Assembly: GCA_914767715.1 (NCBI GenBank)
Contig: OU612068.1
Location: forward strand, 6,884,001-6,948,000
Length of the DNA: 64,000 bases
Direction: 5' to 3'
DNA from: Membranipora membranacea
Lineage: Eukaryota > Bryozoa > Gymnolaemata > Cheilostomatida > Membraniporidae
Position 1 is the first letter of the stretch, and each line of letters begins with the position of its first letter. Under the pieces are notes generated by a model. That model had not been told where the DNA came from, did no database searches, and saw only the letters and a list, made by a program, of their open reading frames with translations. The position numbers and the translations under genes were made by a program. Shown in pieces: positions 15,001 through 27,000 of the stretch.

Positions 15001-18000
15001 TATATGATATCTCTCACAGGCAGATACCAACTAATCAGGGATTGTAGATGATTTATAGGAAATCACCACTCTACATTTAAAAAAAACGATGTAGTTATCT
15101 GGAGCTATTTGAAGTTTAGAATAGCTATCACACATAATTCCTAACAACAGGATTTTTCCAATTGGAAACAGAAGCAGAAGTTTAGCAGAAGTAGCAAAAA
15201 TAGCAAGAGCATGTAGTGTGTGTTACCTCAGTGAAAGCTGTAAACTTTACATATGAACGACAGCGGTGTTAATAAAACAGTGATTCACAGAAATGACACA
15301 ATGGACGGTGGGGTTAGTAAGGAACGGTTGTGTGTTGTGGGTTGTGGGTTGTGGGAGCACTGTGTTTACCTTAGACTTGGTCTGATCTCGAACCTATAAA
15401 CATTAGTCAACTATGTGAGCCAAGATGGAAAAAGAAGACCTCAATTTTGCCTTAATCTAGGATGATCTGCTGATTTCATGTGTACCAAGGTAGTAGAATG
15501 TCAAATAATTCATAAGTTTAACAATATACAGTATTGTTTCTTTCTTTAACAATGGGAAGTAGATCTTAGGCCTTCGGGTACTTACATCATCAATCCTTTC
15601 CCATGTAATACTTGGCTCTGGCACGCCAGTGTATTTACATTCCAATTCAAAGTTTTGTCCTATCTTCTTCACAATATCGTTCCAATGACGAGCGTCTATC
15701 TTTGGTTTGCGTTGTTTCTTGCCAGTCTTAACAGGAGTTGTCACCTCTGCTGGTTTGGATTCACCAGCTTTGTTGACGGCTTTCACACGGATTTTATATT
15801 CCGAGTTCTCTTTTAGGTCCTCCGCCTTAACACTAGTGGTCTTACTCTCAGCAATCTAAGTAAAGTAAGAATGATTCAACTACTTTCTTTTTTACCTTCA
15901 TGACAGCATGGTGATGACTTTAGTAGTTCCTTCATAAATCTTATCTTTTAAGCTTAGTCTGGTGTATTTCAAATGAAGGAGCTGAACTACATCAATGTCT
16001 TTAATTCAAGCTATAGAAGCTAATGCTCATTGAGGAGACCCAAAAATAACAATTTACTACATATAAAAATTGGCAGAAGGACTGAAATCTTAAAGCATTG
16101 TGTCAATTGACTGTAATATACCTTAAACCAGTCGGTGTCTTTAGCGCCCTTGGCTTCGACTAGATAGTGTTTTATAGGAGATCCGCCATCTTCAACAGGT
16201 GCTTTCCAGCTCAGTTTGACACTTGTTGGCTCAACCTCATCAACCTTCACATCTTTAGGAGAAGTTGGTGGGTCTGAAATAAATAACAATAGCTCAATAA
16301 ATTTGGAGTCCTAGAATGGATGAAATGGAGCTCACCTATCATAAATTTTAAAGGTAAATCCTGATTTTTTGCCTAATGCACCCCTGATATTCAAATCTCT
16401 GATACTCGAAGCATTTCATTCCAATCTGTCTTTTTAGCCAACTCACCAAATGGGTCCTTAGCAGTGATAGGATTCTTTATCTCTGCCCATGCACTTTGAC
16501 CTTCGCTGTTAACAGCACAAACTCTCAGAAGATATTTGTCTCCCTCTGTCAGCTTAGTGACACGGAAATCTTTGGTTGATGTGTTACCTGGGATAAATAA
16601 GTTGAAGCAAGTGTTATGTCAGACAACAAAATAACCAGTTCTTCCAAGATACAAATTACATACAGATGCAATTACATTTTTGTCAGTCTATGTGACAAAG
16701 TCAAGCTGAAAACGACTCCCGAAAACGATAGTACCAAGATCCACTCCTATTTCTTACCAGCCTTAGTCCAGTCTTGTCCTCTCTTGGTCATATTCTTACT
16801 CTCCACAGTATAATGTAGTATGGGCTGTCCTCCATCATCCTCAGGCTCAACCCACTCAATCAGGATATTATCTGCCCATGTCTCTTTAGTCTTCAAGTCT
16901 CGAGGTACTGTCGGCTTGTCTGATAACATATATACGTATTCAAAAACTTAATATCAAAAATGAGTTTATGACCATTCATATGTATATTACCAACTGAGCA
17001 AAGTTTAGTTCTTGTTAGAAAATTGATAATCGGTGTGATATATTAACAAGGCATTAGCAGGCGCAGGGGATATATCATTGCAAGTTTACCTCAGCTCGTC
17101 AGCGAATGAATAAAAACCCCTTGTACCTTTAAGCACAAAAATTTAGCCGCATAGCAAGGCTGCATGAACCTAGCAGAAATTTAGCGTGACCACAAGAGGT
17201 TAGTTTCTAGCATTAGGGACGGGCACAACTAAATTACTTAGATTATTGGACTTGTGATCAAAGATTCACATTACCATAGTAAATTGGTATAAATGTGATC
17301 AGGTAGGTCATAGTGTACAGTATGTCCCTCTTACCGACAACTTTAATGACAACAGGACATTCAGCCTCTCCAGCCTCGTTACTCAGCATGACCTTATATG
17401 TACCGCTGTCAGCTCGGCTAGCCTTCTCTATTACCAGTCTCAGGTTATCATTCTCTGAAATTATACAAATTCAATTCATGAGGCAATTTTGGCAGGTTAT
17501 TACAAATCTGTTTCTGATTGAGAAAAGAGAATGATGAAAAATACAATCACAAAATCATAAAAAATGAGTATATTATCTTTATGTGGTATTTCCAAAACAA
17601 TTGTCAATCTTGTTCGCCTCATTTTTTTGACATTTATTTACAACAATATTCATCATTAAAATGTTCTTCTTCCAAATGTGCCAGAGCAAGCAAAAGAATT
17701 GAAATAAAAGGAGAAAAATAGAAGTCATAGATCGTTCGGGTGAATACATAGAAAATGATCATGTCTTTTTCTATGAAACTTGGGTGGTAATAGTAAAAGA
17801 GCCATACCATTTTTTGTTTTCTGATGAGGCGCTAGGCCCTTCCCATCTTTTGTCCATTTGATTGTTGGTGCTGTGCCTGCAAATGGTATCTCAGCGTTCA
17901 CAGGCTGGCCAGCCTTGACATGAATCACCTTCGGCAGCTTGGACACATTCAGAATTGGAGCCTTGGCAGCTAGAAACAGACCAACATCATGATGTGAAAC

Positions 18001-21000
18001 TAATTATTAATTAATTAGTCCAGAAAGGTTGAACCATCCATATTCCTCAAAGCGTTGCGACCAGTAGACAAAGATTGGGGCATAAGTTATCAAAGGCGTG
18101 AGTAAACAATTCCTCAGATGGCATCAAAGTGCACTGTATGAAGAGTTTAGCCATGGTATTTTTAATTATTATTCAGCATCAACACTACATTTCAAGTATG
18201 GAATATGGAAGTTTCACCTATCTGATAATTCCTATGTTTATCGAGTAGGTGTGCATCAATACCACATAGCAAAGCCCTAGCTTGTGCGAGTGTCAAAGCC
18301 ATGCATCCTATCTGTGCCGATCTCCCTAACTTCACACTACTACTACAGAGCAGCCAGCCTTGTTCTACTAGTTAGCTGGACTAAAACCATCCATCAAACC
18401 TTTGTTGTCAGTCATATCTTTGGTTTTGACATCCTTGGCCTTAGACCGAGATCTAAGACTGGTAGCCTCAGACTCATGGCTGGACAATGGTATATTACCA
18501 CTGCCTAGCTTAATACTTTGCTGGGCTTGTGTTTGTCCAGCAGAAAGCCGGGTTTGGCGTTGATACGTTGAAGTTTCAACTTTCTGTACACGGATTTTAC
18601 CACTGGCTGATTTAGCAGAAATAAAAGAATAAAGATGATAAAGCAGACAAACAGATATAAACAAGACAACAAATAATTAGCTATTTAGATACTTCCAGCA
18701 GTCGCGCCTGGAACCTTACACTATGAGACCCAGAACTGCTGGCTCTCTCAAAGTCATATTTAATTTACTAACAGTAAGAAATATCGCTAGGAAAAGATAA
18801 AGATTCAACTATAAAGATATAAATGATGAAAAACTCGAAGAATAAAGGGGAGTATCATGCAGAAGATGAAAGATGGTTTAATATTGGCTACCAGCCTCCT
18901 ACCTTCGTCCACAATAAGTTTAGCACTTGTAGACCTGGTGCCTACTTGACAGGTATACTCGGCAGCGTCTGACATCTCTGTCGGCTCTAAAGTCAACAGG
19001 TACTTGTAGATATGACTGTCATGGTCAAGTTTCTCCTCGACAGCATGCGTTCTAAAATTATTCATGACATTGTGATTAACTAATTAATTCATCTTTTCAA
19101 TGTTCTCAGACAGCTACGAAATGCTTTTACCTCACAAACTGACAAGAACAGAGTACAATATAATGCAACATCTAAAATAAACATCCATATCTACAATATT
19201 CGATTTTCACATGGAAAATTGTAATTTTTTTCATGCATTCAACCATTTTTTACTGATGCTTCAAGGCTCTCCTCGCTGTTTTACTGGTACGGTATGTTAA
19301 CATGACTGAACGGGGCTCACAATCTATGAATTTACTTACTTTGGGGTTTTGACAGTACCTGCCATGACCCCAGCCATATAACTGCCTTTAGTCATATGCA
19401 AATCAGCAGCACTAGGATCATAAATTTAACAGGTACATAATATTATATTCGTTAAGTTATATATTAGTATTGGTTAGGAGAAGGAGTTACGGTCCTCGGT
19501 TAAATCATGTGTTAAACTAAAGTTACTAAACACATGCAGTTTTCAATCATAATTGTTTCCTTTTAGCCACGTTTTATTGAAAATTCTTGGAGTAAAAGGA
19601 GATCAAATCCTGTGAATTGACCTTCGCAATGTGTTTATTGTTATGGAGAAATAAGCGATTACGGGATATTGTTGGAATTTACTACAAACACAGCTGTCAG
19701 GGAATCTTTTGAGTGTTTATTCATGCTAGGGCATGTTAGTTTTTAGTACGGATCATTGGAAATATTGTACTACTTGAAGTTCGAAATCGTTTAGTTATAG
19801 TTATATCATATGGGTATACATGAGGACTTCGGGTAACATGGCTAAAACTAATATGTGAATATCAACTAAAATTAACTGATAATCTCAGAACTAGCTTTAT
19901 CACTCTCATTATTACCCATCTTTAGCCTTGGATCTGACATTCATTGCCTCAATCTTGATTCTATCGGATGGTATGAGTTAAATTAAGGATAGGAGAATGT
20001 CACTATGCAATCCAATATAAGAGATAAAAAATTCAAACATCACAACTTTAGACTTCAACTTGTGCGAGAAAACAGAAAATCTGTGCGATGGGAAATTTGG
20101 TTAGCCTAAGATTATAGATGTGGTGCGGCATCACTTCTGCATATGGTGTATGTGTACACTAATAGCAAAGTAAGGCATTCTTCTCTCTATAAACTGCAAA
20201 TCCTACATGAAAATTGTGGGTGATAATCAGCAGCCACGCTGCAGATTATTAACCAAACCAATGCTTATAATCTGATGGAGCTTGTTGTCATAATAAATTT
20301 ACTATGATATTAAACATAAGATGATGATCATTTTTGTCATACCTGTCCTCGGGTTTGATTTCCTGCCCATTCCTGTACCATGTGACCGGTCTGTTGTGAG
20401 GATTCTCCACCAGAGTCTCAAACACAGTCTTCCTGTTCTCTATGGCGTGTTTAGTGCCCAGGTGCTCGATGAACTTCACCTCAGCTAAATAACATACAAA
20501 TTAAAAACACATACATGAAACAAATCTATGTAATATAAAATATGTCTTTTCAAGCCTCACACCAATTAAGCTTGACTAGATCGTCAAGTCATTTTACATC
20601 CTAGTACGGAAGAGATTCACAAAATGTCAGTCAAAATGCATGCAACAAAATCAGTCCTCGAAATGTTGGGCAAATATTGATTACGCTGGGTTAAAATCCA
20701 TCATTTCACATGGAAATTCCAAGCAGCCCATATTATTTTAAATCTCTGATGGGTTTGAAAATTAATATTTCTAGTAGCCAATGGGTTTGATCTGACTGGT
20801 TTAGTAGGTCGGAAAGAGCCAATGCCAGGTCAGATGGTGTTTTCCTGAAAGTACCTATATATCATTATAGTGAATGTTACATAATTCAGTTTCACTTTCA
20901 TTATATCTCAATAGGGTCTCTTTGTAACCTGCCATTGGCTCTCTTTCCCACCCAACAACCAATCATATAAGACCTAACACATTGACAAATATTTTAGGGA

Positions 21001-24000
21001 GCATATTTAAAGTAAGTAACTTGACTCACGGTTGATTCTGTACATGGCAGAGCAGATCTTATCTCCCACCTTACACCAGTATTTATCGTGATCCTCGTCT
21101 GATGATTTGTGTATCTTCAGTGATCGGTGCAGCTTGGTGGATGTTATCTCATACTTGTCAGGAGTCTCTTTGACCTCTGTCAGCTGATCCTTCTTAGGGC
21201 CTTTAAACCACTTAACCTAAAAAATCATCAGTTTGGAATTGTCTCACTACTTCTCTAATCAGGCAAGCTCTATTTATAAACCGGTGCGGGGATTGTAGCA
21301 GAAGAGGTCTTCAATACAGTCTGTGTGCAGTTGGTTGAAAACTAAGAATTAACCAATGTCCCCGACTATGATTACACAATTAGATGGTGGGTGGGCATGG
21401 AATACAGAAAGGCTAATAAATAAATTCATGTCATGTAGATAACAGTTGCGGTGGACTTCAAGTCATGATGTCATCATAGTAGGTTGTTAATTTACTAACG
21501 TTAGCAAACTCATGGCTGACCAGACAGACAAGTTCTCCTGTGTTGTGCTCCATGACTTCTGTATCTTTCAGAGGGTCAACAAACTCATACACAGGCTCTA
21601 AAAAAGACGAGCAGTTAAAAACATCAAGCGGTGATCATTACACAATGCACTTATTACAGTGCTTGTTATAAAAGAATACAACACAAAAACCTTAGAAAAT
21701 TTTTGCTGTATTATCATATGCCATAAAATAAAGTGAGGACTACTCGGGAAAAAATAAAACCGAGGATTTGTCTTACCTGTGACACTGAATTTACACTTGG
21801 TGCTGTCGCCTGATGTGTCACAGCTGATCATACCGGCAAAGCTAGGATCTACACCTGTCAGCTTTAATATATGTCTATTCTCTCTCTGAGTTATCATCAC
21901 TTTACCTTTCTCGATCTGGATATAGAGGAAATGAAAAAATGAACAATGAATATGGTAAAAGTTTAATCAGATAATAAGAGTGAGCAGAAGTAGACACTAG
22001 TTTTGTTATATGAATTTTTATTATTTTTGGGCATGCTGTGAAATTGTTAGACCATTATTAGTTATATGATAATTATATCATTATATTATTTTATCATGTC
22101 ATTATTATATTATTATATATATCACTCGGAAATTTGGTAATGAAAACAGACCTTGAAACTTGACAGTCTATTACATAAGCATTTTATCGGCATAGTACAT
22201 CACACACATCATTATACAGTCTTTGTTTAGTTTATCTCCAATACTTACTGGTTTCACCTCAACAGGTTTTGGTATCTTATCCTAATATATTATGTAAAGG
22301 AACACTTTTGCAGATAAACTTTACCATATCTGGGCTTATAGTGCATATTACTTTGTGTCTTTAGTCAATTAAAATTCGAAACATAAAAACCAAATTTTAG
22401 CACGAACAAGACAACAAGAAAGAAAACTGGAAATAGTTTTTAGTTACCCATAGAATTGTTTGTTTATATATTACCTTGAGTTACACACAGAATTACATGT
22501 ATATATTACCTTGATAGGTTGTCCGTTTAGTTTCCACTCGACATTAGCCGACTTGTCACTGATGAAGCACTCCAGGTTGACATCTTTACCTGCCTCAGCT
22601 TTGTAAGCTTTGGGTAATCCATTAGTGAACTTGTACTGTTTGGCTCGCTCTATAACAAGAGAATAACAATCATCCATTACGAAATAGAAGTGATAGAAAA
22701 GTAACTAGAAGATGTTTATGGTTGAATGTGAAAACAATTCACTATGGATGAGACTTTATGGCCCTCAACTGGTCAAGAAGATCAGAGATGGGAAGATCTA
22801 AGATCCAAGATCCGAAGATCTGCGCATAAAACAGGTATTCATATGCATGGTATTCTAACATCGCTGTATTTTTTTCTGTATGATGTCCAGCCTCATATTT
22901 TTCACAAACTTTGATGCCCGTATATAAAAGCTGATGTTACCTTCTACATTGATCCAGGCAGTTGACTTAATATCGTCACAAGAGATTGTGTACTTTCCAG
23001 CGTCTTTAGGAGAAAGCTTCTTGATGGTAATCTTGTGTAGACAGTCAACTTGTTCAATATGAATGTTTCGACCATGGAATATCTCAAGCTTATTCTTGAA
23101 CCACCTTCAAAAGCAGTTGGATATAGGTAAACGACTGAAAGGTAATAATAAAATTTATTAATAAGTCTTTGGTGATTTCTCCTGCCATGTGATATTTATT
23201 TATATCCCAATGTTTGTCTGTATTCTGACCTGACTTTTCTTGGATCTGGAATAGAGAACTCCGCCTCCACTGTGACTTGCCCGTCCTCTTCCTTCATGTG
23301 TTTGTCCTCAAGATTTCTTACAAAATAAGGCAGGGCTACCTCCTGCTTTTCCCTGTGTTTGAGGGTTGGGAAGTCTGGTATCACCTGTAAAACCATTGAC
23401 AGTGGAATCATAAAGCAAAGGGTTAAGACTGTAGGCATGGCCATGAAAATGTTTCTAGCCATTGTCAACCGGTCAATTGTGGGTGTACAGTGCAAGTAAT
23501 TCAGAGTGACTGGTCGGAAAACTATAAGAAATCAAATTATACTGTGAATACGTCTCACCTATCAAAAGGGAGTCGTGTTGGTCTCTCACAACCACCTTGA
23601 CTAATTTATAAATTGTCTCAAAGCACAAAAGTTGTCTTACCTCCGCTAAGGAAGCTCTTCGCTCCTCCTTATGTGATTTGGCTGGGTCAAGCTGCAAGCA
23701 GGTGATTACAAATAAAACAACGTATATTGGCAAAGCATAGGACTAGTTGGAATGGTTTTTGAAATGAAATTTTATTTCTGCCATAAACATAGAAGAAATC
23801 AAAATTTCAATAGTTTTGGGTGCATAGTGTTGTTGACGATAGGAGGTTGTAGCTTCAACAAAGGGAGGTCAGCATGGTTTTACCAATCATCAAAGCAGCA
23901 AATGAAACCTAAACAAAATAAATAAGGAGGATATTTAAATTAGCGATGTAGTCCAATAAGACCCAAATCAACATTCTGTGGCTCATTGACGCTGAGCATT

Positions 24001-27000
24001 TTGCTACCATATTTAAGTGTGGTGAAAGAAGATTCTACTCGTGGTATTTCTAACTAGCTGCTTTGTCCTGCCTACGAAGCTTTTATAGTTTCAATCGCAT
24101 GGAATAAGAAGTAATCTACATATCTACAATGTGGTATAAATGAATACTGGTTTTGAGAAGAAATAACAGCTCACGGAAAAGCTACATGGAGAGCGGACAT
24201 TGAGAGCACACTGATCACGTGATATACTATTGCATGTATATCTCTGATCAATAGAGAGTAAACTAATTCACTTAGCATGAGTACCATCAGAAGGAATTTG
24301 GTGTGACGACCAGTGTTAAATTTTATCAATCATGGACGGGTACATTTTACCTACTCAAAATAAATTGTCTCTATTGATCAGAGATACACATGATGATAGT
24401 GTAGTCTCGATGTCAGTGTGCATTGAGAGAAGACAGCATTACCAGACTATCTGTGCTGACTTTACGTAGAGCGGGTAACTCTATCTCGCCTGCATTAGAA
24501 CCCCGACGACTGGAGCGCCCGCTGTTACGACCACTTCCTGTCCCACTCTGCGTTCAACAAAAATAAGCAAAACATGGAAGCTTTAGCACATCTAGACGAA
24601 GAAGTTTAAGCTGTTGTATTGACATGTGAGTGAAGACAGTTAACGACAATAACGACAGTTAGCGTATGAAAAGTGAAGCGCTCAGTGGGAAAGGCATAAT
24701 AGGTGGTTAAGATATAGAATTAGGGCTGGGGCAAAGACCTATGTCAAAGCAAGGGTCTCAATGATTGTCTATAAAAGTGAGGTTAGACACTCTAAGGGTC
24801 CAAAAACATTATCAATCAGTTTTAATCCAATTATGGTTGTGCTGCATACAATTGGCATATCATATAGACATTAGAGATAATTAATATTACCCCAGGTAAC
24901 ACATGCCCTAGAGGAGTTATAACTATCAAGAGTTAAAAGTATAGTCGCTAGTATTAGTATTTAGGATCACATAATACTAGATAGCAGCTATTTTAGCTAG
25001 CTAAAGTGAGAAATGATACAAAGAAATGAGGTTGAGGTTGAGAAATGAGGCAAACTTTTCCTCCTTGGAATACTTTACTCCGCTAGAGTATATCATAATC
25101 TAGTGGTCGATGTTAGTTTGTTCACAAATGAATAATAATTTTGAAGTTATGACATACAGTGCAACAATCTCAATCTCAAACATGACAGGCACTATTAGTT
25201 TTAGGTTGTACATACATCGAAGTTAACATTTACTATGTACCTTCAGTAATTTCTAGATACAGATTACACAGGAATGCTAATAGCTAAATACCGAAAAAAT
25301 GATCAGTGAAATTGTTGAATTACCGCTGTAGAACAGATGCTGGTTTTTCTCAATATTACATCTCTGAGTAAGTCATAAGAGAGTTTTCTGGCCCTATCAG
25401 GCAAAGTTTCATCAATGCTGCCAACACTGGACACACTGCTCCTACGACTGAATTGTGGACTACTTGCACCAGCTTATCGAACAAAACAGCAGAAATTAGG
25501 AATTGTTAGTACCACAAGGGTATACAAACGGATTAATAAAGCGTAATGGAAACCTGGGCCTACAATTATAAATACAATGTTAGTAGGAAGAAAATAAATG
25601 GACTTGACAGATAACATACATTCTGAGACTAATACAGGAAAGAAAAAAGTTCATCGACAGTTGACAAAAAAGGAGAACACCATGCTTATTGCGTTACGTC
25701 ACCATTATTACATCCCTTATATTATTAATGCTCGATGAAATTACCTTGTCCATCGATCCCTCACGATCCGCTAAAAATGGTGAAAGCTTACAGTCAATTA
25801 CATTCAATCCTGACCCTCAGAATGTTAGGATTCACAGAGACACAGTCACGGAGTTTGCATAAATAGATTCAGTCCCCAAACTCATCTCGACAATTCAAAT
25901 TATTCAAATTTCATTGACAGAACCAAACGAGCCGATCAAAGCCCAAGCATATGATCATAATTTTTCACCACAGCTAGATCAATTTATAGAAACTATGATG
26001 AAAGCAAAACATACAATGCTTGAGACTACCCCAGTCAGGGTCATCCTCTTGACTTTTTCTCTTTTTGTGGTCTTTGTGTTTGAGCAAATCTCTGAAATCG
26101 AGCGATGAGTCCTTGGGATCTGAAAACGATATTCACAGCTCACAAATTAAAATCAAGCAAACAGCTCCAACATTCTGACAGCCCATCGCGCATTTGCAAC
26201 TAGATAGAAGTAGTGGCTGTAACACATGTGTATGATGAAATGACACAGTTGAAGGACGACATTGAAGACAAAAAGATACATAGATATATATATCCAAGTC
26301 TGGACTTTTGATAATGCCCTAAGTTCACTAGATAGAAGATACTATAATCTACTATGGAAACTATGTATAGCTCGAAGCATCCTGTCACATCAAATCTCGG
26401 CTATCCAGACGCTTGTGTGCGTATGAAATCTATAAGCAAGCTATTCCATAATACAAAGCATCTATAACTATGAGGAGTTATCTTCTGAATGCTATATAGC
26501 AGACAACTCCTTTCATGCAAATTGAAACATGAAATTGCAATTATCCAGCCAATTGATTGGAATCCAATTCCCCCATGGAGGCATGGAATATTGGTTGTTT
26601 CATGGTTTCAATAATCTAACTATTAAGTCATATATATGAAAATTTTGAGTCAATCAGTGCTGTTTGATGTGCGCATTTGAGAAAAAAACTGTCACAGACT
26701 TATAAGATTGAGTCAGAATTTCCATATCACCAGTTTATTATTTCAGATACCTTCGAGGGAGGCCTCTCGACTCCGGGACGGAGTCCCAGGCCTATTACTG
26801 CTAGTACTAGATTCTATTCAAAATCACATCTTAGAGGGTAAGTAATGTGGTTACAACAATTTTAGTCATTGCCAACTAATGTTTCAATACTAATTTAATT
26901 TTGGTGATAAAGTGACAGGGTTAGCATGATAAATCCTGTGATATAAACTGGTGGGAAATCTCTTTATGTTAATATTAGGTGGTAAAGTGCATTTTATAAA

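Noticed and set aside
19335-19440. Possible twitchin exon after CTTAC near 19335
   Set aside because: The two Ig11 halves join directly in phase and the segment does not encode Ig-like sequence.
25745-25770. Exon-like 26-nt segment (DREGSMDK) with good flanking AC/CT signals in the phospho-linker
   Set aside because: Its exit phase (0) does not fit the next exon, which needs phase 1, and the 90-nt exon already joins perfectly.
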